Positions 17,845 through 25,717 of a DNA stretch of 64,000 nt are shown here, one piece after another (the stretch's first letter is position 1; the number at the start of each line of letters is the position of its first letter). Position numbers and translations under genes: made by a program. The stretch spans positions 1 to 64,000 of the forward strand of contig JAFXUK010000022.1 in the NCBI GenBank assembly GCA_017525015.1, read 5' to 3'. Under the pieces are notes generated by a model. The model did not search any database, had not been told where the DNA came from, and saw only the letters and a program-made list of their open reading frames with translations. The DNA comes from Bacilli bacterium. GTDB lineage: Bacteria > Bacillota > Bacilli > RF39 > UBA660.

Positions 17845-18877
17845 ATTTAGCAATTACAGGATTATATTTCTGATATAGTTCAGAATTATAATTTATTTTT
17901 TTATCTTTAGCTAGTCTATAAACCAAAAAACACTTTATTTCACTATTATTATCATAATTCTTGTTAATGACTATATCTTTATAATCATAATAGTTTACCA
18001 TCCAATTATAAGCAGTATTATCAGCTCTTATTTCATAATCTTCTTCTGAAGCACTGTTTTCTAAACTTATAAAACTACCACTTTTAGCTCTATTAAAATC
18101 ACTTTTACAATGAGCAAGTTCATGAAGTATCGCAAAATATATATCAGCATATCTCTTATATTTAGGAGTAATATATATTGCCGGTTTATTATTTAACACT
18201 CTAAATGCACCTCTAATCTTTGCTCCTTTAAGATCAGGTTCAATAGCAAGAAATATACCATTCTTATTAAATTCTTTTATTAATTTTTCTTTATCAAAAT
18301 CTAATTGACTAGCCTCTAATCTTATAAAAGAAACTAACTTATCTATATTTTCTTTTTTATATTCACCAAGTTTTTGTTCTTTAACTGTTCTATAACAATG
18401 CTCTAACCATAAAGCAAGCAATTCAGGTTTATCATTTTTACTCTTATAAAATATAGTATTATTTTCTTTATATATTTGTTCAGGATTAGTAATTCTTAAA
18501 TATTTAAGAATACTTCTCGCAATACTATAATCATTTAAATCATTTTTAAAAGTAATATTATAAGTTTTATTTAAATCTTTATAATGATAATTATTAATAA
18601 ATTCTCTAATAGATATGCCTTTATCTTTCAAATAATTATTAATATAATTATCTATTTTAAAGTTTTCTTCCACATTTGATATATAATTTACAGGTATATC
18701 CGAAACAAAAGAAATATTACAAATAAGATTAAAAGATAAAGATACTTTTCCACTAATTATATCAATAAGATTTTTAGAAGTTGTTCCTATTCTTTCAGCA
18801 TATTCTTGAATACTAATATGCTGAAATTCTAATAATTCTCCTAACTCTTCACCAAATTTATTTAATCTTTCACTCAT
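17843..18877 (-). CDS. HTH and ImmA/IrrE-metallopeptidase antitoxin
   Basis: 344 residues. The first 65 form a helix-turn-helix of the XRE kind (ISIQEYAERIGTTSKNLIDIIS). The C-terminal half carries the zinc-peptidase motif HELAH (about residue 255) of the M78 ImmA/IrrE family. This domain pair is typical of antitoxin/regulators placed downstream of HigB/RelE-like toxins. Its ATG overlaps the toxin gene by 8 bases (ATGAGTGA), so both are made together. It most likely binds the palindrome at 19223-19252 through its HTH. The peptidase may cleave a repressor or itself under stress, as ImmA and IrrE do; this is family knowledge, not shown here. Confidence 0.85.
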   Translation of the reverse strand: MSERLNKFGEELGELLEFQHISIQEYAERIGTTSKNLIDIISGKVSLSFNLICNISFVSDIPVNYISNVEENFKIDNYINNYLKDKGISIREFINNYHYKDLNKTYNITFKNDLNDYSIARSILKYLRITNPEQIYKENNTIFYKSKNDKPELLALWLEHCYRTVKEQKLGEYKKENIDKLVSFIRLEASQLDFDKEKLIKEFNKNGIFLAIEPDLKGAKIRGAFRVLNNKPAIYITPKYKRYADIYFAILHELAHCKSDFNRAKSGSFISLENSASEEDYEIRADNTAYNWMVNYYDYKDIVINKNYDNNSEIKCFLVYRLAKDKKINYNSELYQKYNPVIAK

Positions 18878-19205
18878 AATAAATCACCTTCTTTGGATTA
18901 AAATCTAAATAATGATCATAACTAATATCTATAAGAAATACCTCTATGATATTATCATCTTTAGGCTTAACAATAAGTCGAATTTTACCACCATTCTTTT
19001 TAGGATTAAAAGAATAATAATCATTCTTATCATGTTTTAATCTCTCAAATCCATACATAGATACTTGAGGTAAATTAGATAATTGTATAAAATCATCAGC
19101 ATTTTCAATAATATCTAATATTTTAAACAAATTGTCATATTCTAAATGATGTCTCTTTAATTTTTTTAAAGAAGAATCAAAAGTCTTAGTATGTATAATA
19201 ATCAT
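18870..19205 (-). CDS. RelE/HigB-type toxin
   Basis: 111 residues from ATG 19205, behind aaggag; an in-frame ATG at 19226 overlaps the promoter palindrome. The fold pattern fits the RelE/YafQ superfamily: N-terminal KTFDSSLKKLKRHH, a central LPQVSMYGFERLKHDK and C-terminal GGKIRLIVKPKDDNIIEVFL strands. Members cleave mRNA at the ribosome. The toxin gene comes first and the antitoxin second, the HigBA order. The last codons (VIYYE) overlap the antitoxin start. Which residues are catalytic cannot be told by eye in this family. Confidence 0.75.
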   Translation of the reverse strand: MIIIHTKTFDSSLKKLKRHHLEYDNLFKILDIIENADDFIQLSNLPQVSMYGFERLKHDKNDYYSFNPKKNGGKIRLIVKPKDDNIIEVFLIDISYDHYLDFNPKKVIYYE

Positions 19206-19222
19206 AGAGTTTCTCCTTATAT

Positions 19223-19255
19223 ACATATATTAACATTTAAGTTAATATATGTCAA
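19223..19255 (-). promoter_or_regulatory. Toxin-antitoxin promoter with overlapping palindromic operator
   Basis: A perfect 12-bp inverted repeat (ACATATATTAAC, six-base spacer; 19223-19252) coincides with a minus-strand promoter TTGACA (19250-19255), 17 bases, TAATAT (19227-19232). Binding of the HTH antitoxin here would block RNA polymerase, so the operon is probably autoregulated. Confidence 0.75.
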
Positions 19256-19266
19256 TTATATTATTT

Positions 19267-19293
19267 TATAAAAAAAGAGTAGTCTCCTACTCT
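19267..19293 (-). terminator. Terminator after the DUF898 fragment
   Basis: AGAGTAG and its complement with a four-base loop and seven T residues on the minus strand. Confidence 0.65.
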
Positions 19294-19520
19294 CCTACAA
19301 AATGTGTATGTTTAGTTTTCCATTTCTTCAATGCTATACTTACCCAGAAACCATATATACCAAAAGTAATAATAGTAAGTAATAACCATTTGATCCAGTT
19401 ACCAAATAATCCTATAGCAGTACCATCAAATCTTAATCTATGACCATTAATAACAGTATGTTTAATTTCCCAATTATACTCCATACATACTGCACAAGAG
19501 TTATATATACTAAGAGTCAT
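19287..19520 (-). pseudogene. DUF898-like membrane protein fragment
   Basis: 77 codons. Residues from about 24 onward (INGHRLRFDGTAIGLFG then TIITFGIYGFWVSIALKKW) match the repeat unit of DUF898/YjgN-like membrane proteins, which normally carry two units or a zinc ribbon plus one. Here only one unit remains, and no ribosome site precedes either the first ATG or the internal Met at about residue 13. I therefore read it as the 3' remnant of a larger gene, with its original terminator still in place. The break is on the side facing the repeat at 19563-19646, consistent with loss of the 5' part when the neighbouring module arrived. Confidence 0.5.
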
Positions 19521-19562
19521 TATAATAAGACATCCAAGAAGTTAAACATCAAAATAAGAGCA

Positions 19563-19646
19563 ATAGTGTTTGGGAGCCTAGAGTTGCATAATATATAGAT
19601 AAAATCCTAGAGTACCATCTAAGATATTTATAATAAAAAAAGCAAG
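19563..19646. repeat. Intergenic repeat, copy A
   Basis: Shares an ordered set of blocks with copy B at 23009-23092: tagtgtt, gagcctaga, a 31-base AT-rich spacer of identical length, accatct, and aataaaaaaagcaag. Overall similarity is about three quarters by eye with one 4-base gap. Copies A and B bracket the Panacea and ApeA genes in direct orientation. Confidence 0.5.
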
Positions 19647-19662
19647 AATGAACTTGCTTTTT
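19637..19662 (-). terminator. Terminator after the membrane effector gene
   Basis: AAAGCAAG and complement, six-base loop, T-run on the minus strand; overlaps the end of repeat A and the stop codon at 19661. Confidence 0.7.
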
Positions 19663-20728
19663 ACCATACATTTATTCCATTAATAGTTAACCATTCCTCT
19701 AAATCTTCATTATCAGTATTAAACGAAACAGTTTTTCCATTTGAAAAGAACAATTCAAATCTATAGACACTATTCTTATCTACATAATAATTATAAATAA
19801 TAATACTCAAGACTTCTTCATTATCAAGAGAATATTTATACTTACCAAAATTATTATCATGAGACTCCCAATAAGAATAAAATGAATTAATAAAATTATC
19901 AATAATAGTTTTATCATCTATAAGCCTATATTTCATATCATTTTGATTATCAATGATATACACTTTTTGAGTAAAGTCATCATAATTATTATTGATAGTT
20001 TTAACTATCAATGGAATTGAAAAAGACAACAATGTAACTATAGACAATCCAAAATAAACTTTCTTAGCAAAAGATTCTTTTCTTACAAAAGTATTATTTT
20101 TAAAGTACTCACAAATAAATAATATTGAACTTAATAGTAACCATGTACATAGTAATCCAATAGGAATAGCATATTCAATTGGGACATGTACAAGTATTGC
20201 CACCATACTAGATACAATAGATATTGTCAAAACAATATTTAAAAATGTTGCTCCTAAACTTTCTATCTTAGAGTTAGTATCAGACATCTTTTTTTCAATT
20301 GCACTTTGTCTTTTACTTACATTATTAGATCTATCTATAAATTCTTTTGATGTTTGATTATTTTTTTCAAACATATAATGATAATACTTTAAAGATAAAG
20401 TACGATAGTTCTTTTCAAGATTTCTTCTTACACCTTTAAAGCCACGAATCTCATAACCCATTTCATCTTCATTAATACCAAGACCTGCATAATAGTCTAA
20501 AGCATTATTCAAGTTTTCTATTTCGCTTAACACTTCTTCATGATGAGTACTTAAATACTCATTATCATTAGTAATACACTCTATCAACTCATTAGATCTT
20601 TTTATTCTTTCTGTCCAATTCTTTTCTAATTCTTTATATAAATTATCTCTATTTTCAAGAACAATCTTATTAATGATATCATTATTACTAATAGGAATAG
20701 AATAATATTTCTTACTATTCTTTTTCAT
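19661..20728 (-). CDS. Membrane effector paired with the Panacea antitoxin
   Basis: 355 residues from ATG 20728, which overlaps the end of the Panacea gene by 14 bases; a longer frame to 20821 lies wholly inside that gene. The N-terminal ~170 residues are charged and helical, rich in Glu, Lys and Asn, probably a coiled coil. Then come three to four membrane spans (about 165-245), and a C-terminal domain of about 110 residues after the last span. No enzyme motif is visible. In Panacea-controlled toxin-antitoxin pairs (PanAT), many toxins are membrane-acting proteins without shared sequence, so a membrane-disrupting toxin or abortive-infection effector is the best reading. Direct proof is lacking; a structural membrane protein is the alternative. 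Confidence 0.55.
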   Translation of the reverse strand: MKKNSKKYYSIPISNNDIINKIVLENRDNLYKELEKNWTERIKRSNELIECITNDNEYLSTHHEEVLSEIENLNNALDYYAGLGINEDEMGYEIRGFKGVRRNLEKNYRTLSLKYYHYMFEKNNQTSKEFIDRSNNVSKRQSAIEKKMSDTNSKIESLGATFLNIVLTISIVSSMVAILVHVPIEYAIPIGLLCTWLLLSSILFICEYFKNNTFVRKESFAKKVYFGLSIVTLLSFSIPLIVKTINNNYDDFTQKVYIIDNQNDMKYRLIDDKTIIDNFINSFYSYWESHDNNFGKYKYSLDNEEVLSIIIYNYYVDKNSVYRFELFFSNGKTVSFNTDNEDLEEWLTINGINVW

Positions 20729-21380
20729 TTGATTTATTATTTCCTTTTTTATTAGTATAAAGAAAGTTAAAGGTATCTTTAAACCATTTAACAGACTCTT
20801 TCTTATCAATAACAGAATCATTTAGTTTTTGAAAATCATAATTATTAGAATTAGAATTACGTATTTTATACCAAGGAGATGTACTTAGATGAGTTAAAGT
20901 TACCAAATCAAATGCACTTAAACTACCAAATAATTTATACACCTCATCAATATATACTTTGTCTTCAGAACAAATATCATTTCCCCTTTTTATTTCTTCA
21001 TCACTAAGAGTAATATCCAAACTACCAAACTTTTTAAAATAATTATATAATTCTTTATTTACAGGTCCATAATCCCAAGCACTCCAACTAGAATTAAATA
21101 ACTCTTTTTCTTTTTCATTTTTTGATAAATAATATATTTCAACAAAATACATCAGTTTTTGTAGTTTTAAATTACTAATAGTTCTACGATTAATAATAAT
21201 ATATCTATCATATCTTTTAGCTTTTTCTTCACTAGTTTCATTCTTATTATCAGATATCAAATGCATAGATTCATCAGATTCGTCAAAATCATCAAGTTTT
21301 TTACTTCTAGCATCCATAAAAAGACTAATCATATAAAAAGAATAATCAAGTATACTTTTATTATTTTCTTTTTTCTCCAT
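20715..21380 (-). CDS. Panacea (DUF4065) domain antitoxin-like protein
   Basis: 221 residues. The Panacea/SocA-like domain spans about residues 55-200, with the typical KLQKLMYFVEIYYL helix and a WDYGPVNKELYNYF segment, ending with a SPWYKIRN motif. A charged N-terminal extension of about 50 residues may bind the partner. Strong ribosome site aggagggtgt; a TATAAT lies at 21407-21412. The stop codon lies within the start of the membrane effector gene, so the two are coupled. Panacea domains neutralise a wide range of toxins (PanA of PanAT systems) and act as adaptors in proteolysis (SocA). Domain call firm; antitoxin role inferred from the gene arrangement. Confidence 0.8.
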   Translation of the reverse strand: MEKKENNKSILDYSFYMISLFMDARSKKLDDFDESDESMHLISDNKNETSEEKAKRYDRYIIINRRTISNLKLQKLMYFVEIYYLSKNEKEKELFNSSWSAWDYGPVNKELYNYFKKFGSLDITLSDEEIKRGNDICSEDKVYIDEVYKLFGSLSAFDLVTLTHLSTSPWYKIRNSNSNNYDFQKLNDSVIDKKESVKWFKDTFNFLYTNKKGNNKSNEKE

Positions 21381-21451
21381 ACACCCTCCTAAATATATCT
21401 ATTAATATTATAATCTATTTTTTCTTATAAAACCACATTTTTCTATAAAGT

Positions 21452-21477
21452 AAAAAGAGATAGCAAATCTCTTTTTT
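21452..21477 (-). terminator. Terminator after the ApeA-like gene
   Basis: AAAAGAGAT and complement, four-base loop, T-run on the minus strand; it separates the ApeA-like transcript from the Panacea operon. Confidence 0.7.
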
Positions 21478-22756
21478 AGTTAATTAGTTCTTCTAAATTA
21501 TAAATAAAATTATAAAAAGACAATTCAGAATATTTGTCAAAGTCAATACCAATTTGTCGATAAATATTTATAATTACAACATCTTCAATGAAATAGCAAA
21601 TTCTAAACAATTTATCTGGGCGAAGCTCTACACCATTTCTTACATAGTGAATATAATAAGTTCTAGCATCTTTAATGATCTTAGAAATCTTCAAAATATC
21701 ATCTGCAGTAAAATTAAAAATACTATTTGCATTTTCTATCAAAGAATAAACCATATCAACAAATTGAGGCTCACTCTTTTTAGGATTCCTTTTCTTAGTT
21801 CTTTTTAAAGGTTTTTCTTTATCATACTCTCTTGAATAGTATTCTAACATTGTAATATCACTAATAAATCTTGTAAGATTAGGAATACGATTTCTTAAAA
21901 CATTCCAATATAATTCAATTACTGGAAATAATTTTTTATATTCTTTTTCAAAATTTTCAAGAACATTTGAAAAATCTGAAAAGTCATCTATTTTAAAACA
22001 AATTTTATTCATTATAGAAGAATAAAATTCATCAATATTTTTAAAAGCGTCTAGATCAACAAAACCATCAATAATATTAAAACAATTATCACTATCATGA
22101 ATAGACATATTACATACTTCAATTTTTATTTTACCCATAATCATTAATAAGTTTTTAATTAGATAAATGTATTGGATTGCCTCATAAAAATTCTTTTTCT
22201 TTTTAAAGAACACAGTAAACTCTCTATTTCCAGAAACAGTAATTTTATCATCATTGCTTTCATAAGCAGGGAGTAATGAAAACGTAACAGTTTTATCTTT
22301 TAAATTAAATTCTTTATATAAAGTATTGATTACAACTTTATCATGAAAAAAGTCTCTATTATAAATTGATGAATCAGTTAACCAACTAGTATCTTTATAC
22401 GAAGCAGTTATACAACTGATAAACAAATCTCTAATATTTGAAATTGCATATCCAACAAGCACTCTATCAATAGAATAACATGTAACAAATTGTCGAACTC
22501 CATTTGGTCCCGGCTGAGAATAAGCTTCCTTGTAATTACAATTAATCAAAGATAATTCAGTTTCAGTATCTACCATACTTGCAGTTAAACAATCAAAATC
22601 CTTAGTAGATTCTTTCCATACATCAAAATCATTATAAAAAACACTAAGTACTAAATATTTATCATTTATTGAAAAAGTACCATAATACTTCTTTTTATTA
22701 TAATTAACATTAACACTTCTATTATCTAATTCTTCTCGTTTTTGAATAAAGTCCAT
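21476..22756 (-). CDS. ApeA-like HEPN anti-phage protein
   Basis: 426 residues from ATG 22756; the GTG at 22771 lies in the ribosome site (gaggtt). The N-terminal part begins with a beta-rich region (KYYGTFSI, then LTASMVDTETELSLINC), as in the ApeA N-terminal domain. The C-terminal ~110 residues form a helical HEPN domain with the R-x4-H motif RTYYIH at about residue 365. HEPN proteins of this kind are RNases. ApeA has been reported to protect E. coli against phages, as a one-gene system. Length and domain order fit. It has its own promoter and terminator, one transcription unit upstream of the Panacea pair. Confidence is good for HEPN, moderate for ApeA proper. Confidence 0.68.
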   Translation of the reverse strand: MDFIQKREELDNRSVNVNYNKKKYYGTFSINDKYLVLSVFYNDFDVWKESTKDFDCLTASMVDTETELSLINCNYKEAYSQPGPNGVRQFVTCYSIDRVLVGYAISNIRDLFISCITASYKDTSWLTDSSIYNRDFFHDKVVINTLYKEFNLKDKTVTFSLLPAYESNDDKITVSGNREFTVFFKKKKNFYEAIQYIYLIKNLLMIMGKIKIEVCNMSIHDSDNCFNIIDGFVDLDAFKNIDEFYSSIMNKICFKIDDFSDFSNVLENFEKEYKKLFPVIELYWNVLRNRIPNLTRFISDITMLEYYSREYDKEKPLKRTKKRNPKKSEPQFVDMVYSLIENANSIFNFTADDILKISKIIKDARTYYIHYVRNGVELRPDKLFRICYFIEDVVIINIYRQIGIDFDKYSELSFYNFIYNLEELIN

Positions 22757-22777
22757 TTTTAACAACCTCACACACCC

Positions 22778-22807
22778 ATATTACATCTCCCCAACTCCAA
22801 AAATCAA
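22778..22807 (-). promoter_or_regulatory. Promoter of the ApeA-like gene
   Basis: TTGATT (22802-22807), 18 bases, TAATAT (22778-22783) on the minus strand, about 25 bases before the start codon. Confidence 0.45.
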
Positions 22808-22822
22808 CCTTTTTCGCCAAAC

Positions 22823-22837
22823 GCAAGTAATACTTGC
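22823..22837. promoter_or_regulatory. Palindrome upstream of the ApeA-like promoter
   Basis: GCAAGTAATACTTGC is a perfect odd palindrome (7-base arms) located 16 bases upstream of the -35 element; a possible regulator site. No cognate regulator is evident. Confidence 0.35.
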
Positions 22838-22875
22838 TCTTTTCCCACTAGCAATCCTTCCTTTCCACCTCCAAC

Positions 22876-22899
22876 AAAAAAAGAAGCACCAGCTTCTTT
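22876..22899 (-). terminator. Orphan terminator
   Basis: AAAGAAGC and complement, ACCA loop, T-run on the minus strand. No gene lies directly upstream on that strand: the next hairpin terminator, at 23085-23108, already ends the glycosyltransferase gene. It may end a non-coding RNA from 22900-23080 or be a relic. Confidence 0.5.
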
Positions 22900-23008
22900 A
22901 TCATTATTATATATAATACATTATAAATACATCTATATTAACTATTAACCTTATATATAAATTATATTATTTATAATACAGGGTTGGAGGGGTCCTAGTT
23001 TTTGAACC
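22900..23008. other. Non-coding AT-rich stretch with CTAGG motifs
   Basis: Part of the 420-base gap between the ApeA-like gene and the glycosyltransferase. It begins as almost pure A/T (22910-22975) and then has a short G-rich patch (ggttggaggggtcctag, 22982-22998) with two CTAGG-type motifs spaced 17 bases apart, running into repeat B. No open frame, tRNA or recognisable RNA family. Confidence 0.4.
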
Positions 23009-23092
23009 TAGTGTTGAGCCTAGATAAGAATATTATATTTATAAGATCATTGAAAACCATCTATGATAGTTATATTGAATAAAAAAAGCAAG
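23009..23092. repeat. Intergenic repeat, copy B
   Basis: Partner of copy A at 19563-19646 (blocks tagtgtt, gagcctaga, accatct, aataaaaaaagcaag in the same order). It ends in the terminator of the glycosyltransferase gene. Confidence 0.5.
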
Positions 23093-23108
23093 TAACTCTA
23101 CTTGCTTT
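23085..23108 (-). terminator. Terminator of the exopolysaccharide operon
   Basis: AAAGCAAGTA and complement, four-base loop, seven T residues on the minus strand, about 80 bases after the last gene of the operon. Confidence 0.7.
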
Positions 23109-23190
23109 ATTACCAAATAATAATTCTAGTAGCAAAACTAATGATTGCAAACATAAATTAATTTTTAAAAGAAATTTGTTTCATTTATTA

Positions 23191-24186
23191 TTAGTCATTT
23201 TGCTTATATTTTTTTACTCTTATCTTTTCATAATTAATAGATAATTTTGCAGCAAATACTGGGCTTATAAAAGCAATTATATATAAAATTTTCTTTTTTG
23301 TTGGTATATTTACTTTAAGAGGAATCATTATGTTTTTTCTTAAGTTTTTTTTGCACAAAATATATTCATCTCTATATTTTTTTTGTGCTTTAATTTTTAT
23401 AATTCCAGTTAAAATACTAAAATTGAATGCTCTCCTATGATACTCCCATGAATTCTCAATTTCAATAGTGTTTTTTTTCCATAAACTCTTTTGAATTTCC
23501 AAAGACCTGATTCCACATAAATTGCTTTTTAAATTAAATGATCTCATTGCACTATTGACATTAAACACTTGATGATAAACTTTTTTATATCCAACAACAA
23601 CATTATCAGTATATTGTAAACACACTATATTAAATAGCATTCCTTCTCCAAACCAAATTGATTCATCAAATCTTATATTATATCTATCTAAAAAAGATTT
23701 TCTATAAATTTTATTCCAAACAGCAACATTTAATCTTTCAGCATATAGATCAACAATAATTTGCTTTGAGTCGCGAACTTTAATATCATCATTTCCATTC
23801 TTTTTATCACTAATACTATATTTAGAATAATTAATACCAATATCAATATCAACGCTTTTATTAATAAGATCATAAAAATATTGCACAAAATCATTATCTA
23901 CATAATCATCACCATCAACAAACAAAATATACTCTCCTGTTGATGCTTCAATACCAACGTTTCTAGCACTAGAAACCCCACCATTCTTTTTGTGAATAAC
24001 AATTATTCTATTATCTTTTTTTGATAGTTCATCTATTATTTTAGGACTATCATCAGGTGATCCATCATCAACTAATATTATTTCAATATTGCTATATGTT
24101 TGCGTAATTAAGGAAGTAACACATTTATTTATATATTGTTCAACATTATAAATCGGAACAACAATACTAATTTTATCTTTTTTCAT
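23191..24186 (-). CDS. Family 2 glycosyltransferase (last gene of the EPS operon)
   Basis: 331 residues. The GT-A domain fills the first 220 residues: ISIVVPIYNVEQYI, the VDDGSPDDS nucleotide-sugar motif, NGGVSSARNVG, and the metal-binding FVDGDDYV. A basic C-terminal tail with one hydrophobic stretch (ILYIIAFISPVFAA) suggests membrane attachment. It adds one sugar to the lipid-linked repeat unit on the cytoplasmic face. Start supported by aaggtga. 93 bases separate it from the flippase gene. Confidence 0.87.
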   Translation of the reverse strand: MKKDKISIVVPIYNVEQYINKCVTSLITQTYSNIEIILVDDGSPDDSPKIIDELSKKDNRIIVIHKKNGGVSSARNVGIEASTGEYILFVDGDDYVDNDFVQYFYDLINKSVDIDIGINYSKYSISDKKNGNDDIKVRDSKQIIVDLYAERLNVAVWNKIYRKSFLDRYNIRFDESIWFGEGMLFNIVCLQYTDNVVVGYKKVYHQVFNVNSAMRSFNLKSNLCGIRSLEIQKSLWKKNTIEIENSWEYHRRAFNFSILTGIIKIKAQKKYRDEYILCKKNLRKNIMIPLKVNIPTKKKILYIIAFISPVFAAKLSINYEKIRVKKYKQND

Positions 24187-24279
24187 TTTATCACCTTATC
24201 TGAATATTATCATTTAAATATTTTAAAACTTTATTTTTTTCTTGTTGCAACATCTTATATGTCACATAACATATCATAA

Positions 24280-25698
24280 CTATAACACCTTCTTTTTTCT
24301 TATTAGTCTAATAAACGATAAAACCATTTTTTTCCAAAAATCAATATTAATTGCAATTTCTAACAATAATAATAAAGAAATAACGAAAAAAATAATATTA
24401 CTATCAAGATAAATAATTAAAGAAGAAATAATAAGGGAAACAACTCCTACAATCTTTTTAAAATCTAATATTAGTAGTTTCACATATTTTTTGGTATCAA
24501 AATACCTAAAAATATAGACAGAAATATAACTAATGCAAGTTGCAAAAGCCGCACCAAAAGCACCAATTTTAGCAATCAAAATAAAATTTAATATAAGATT
24601 AATGATTGCACCAGTAAATGAAGATTTTAAAAAACCAAAACTATCTTTATTAGCAGTATATTCATTTGAAATAAATGTGCCTAGAGTAAGAAAGAATGCG
24701 CCTATTATAAGTATAGGAATATATTGCCATGCCGTATAAAAATCCTTTCCAACATAGATTTTCATCAAAGGCTTAAGAATTAATAATATGGATAACGATA
24801 AAATTATAACTATATTAAATAACCCAGAATAGATCACATTCGTATACTTACTCTTTTCTTCTTTAGATGTTTCGTTCTCTTTGATAGCAGAAAACATCCA
24901 TGCCTGATTAAAAATCGTTGTTAAAGCAATCAATATTGTAGGGATTTTGTAAGAAACAGAATAAATTCCATTAGTTTCAATACCTATCATTGAAGTAACC
25001 ATAAATCTGTCTAAAGAATTCATAATCCACCACATCAAAGAATTTGGAATCAGAAAAACAGAATATTTTAACATGCTTTTTGCAAGTATTGAATCAAACG
25101 AAAAATGAAATTTTCTAAAAATTTGTCCTCTAAATATACAAATGATTGATGTGATAACATAAGCTAAAATATACGATAGAATATATCCATTTATATTTGT
25201 TTTTAGAAAAGCCAAAAAATAAATATTAAACCCTGCAATCAAAAAAGATTGAATTATTCCTATTATAGAATAATCAAGCAATCTTTCTTTACCTCTAATA
25301 TAGCATAAAAATATATTTGAAATAGAGAAAGAAAACATATATATAGTTAGTAAAAAAGAATAAGAGGATGTAACACTAACTACTCTAAATATGGGATACA
25401 TAATTAAACATGAAATAAATGTAATAATTATCATAGTTAAACCAACACTTAAAATGTTATCAGGATTAGAATCCTTATCCATCATAAATCGCATAACCGC
25501 TTCATGAATATTTAAAGTTATTATTGGTACAAGAACTGTAGTAAGGACAGTTATTAAATCAACAATACCATATTCTGATAAAGATAAAATATTAGTATAT
25601 AAAGGTACAAGCAAAAAAGTGATCAACTTTGATCCAAAATTTCCTACTGATAATGCTATTGTATTCTTTAACAAGTATCTATTCTTACTTTCGTTCAA
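24280..25698 (-). CDS. Wzx-type polysaccharide flippase
   Basis: 472 residues with about 12-14 hydrophobic spans and the MOP-superfamily start (KNTIALSVGNFGSKLITFLLV). It flips undecaprenyl-linked repeat units to the outside. The start is a TTG at 25698 preceded by gaggagag; no ATG is available nearby. It follows the pyruvyltransferase gene by 19 bases. The presence of a flippase and an EpsG-like polymerase makes this a Wzx/Wzy pathway. Confidence 0.85.
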   Translation of the reverse strand: MNESKNRYLLKNTIALSVGNFGSKLITFLLVPLYTNILSLSEYGIVDLITVLTTVLVPIITLNIHEAVMRFMMDKDSNPDNILSVGLTMIIITFISCLIMYPIFRVVSVTSSYSFLLTIYMFSFSISNIFLCYIRGKERLLDYSIIGIIQSFLIAGFNIYFLAFLKTNINGYILSYILAYVITSIICIFRGQIFRKFHFSFDSILAKSMLKYSVFLIPNSLMWWIMNSLDRFMVTSMIGIETNGIYSVSYKIPTILIALTTIFNQAWMFSAIKENETSKEEKSKYTNVIYSGLFNIVIILSLSILLILKPLMKIYVGKDFYTAWQYIPILIIGAFFLTLGTFISNEYTANKDSFGFLKSSFTGAIINLILNFILIAKIGAFGAAFATCISYISVYIFRYFDTKKYVKLLILDFKKIVGVVSLIISSLIIYLDSNIIFFVISLLLLLEIAINIDFWKKMVLSFIRLIRKKKVL

Positions 25699-25717
25699 AG
25701 AAAATCACTCTCCTCAT

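Noticed and set aside
17843..23110. Intact prophage or integrative element in the defence region
   Set aside because: No integrase, recombinase, capsid, terminase or replication gene is present; only flanking repeats hint at mobility.
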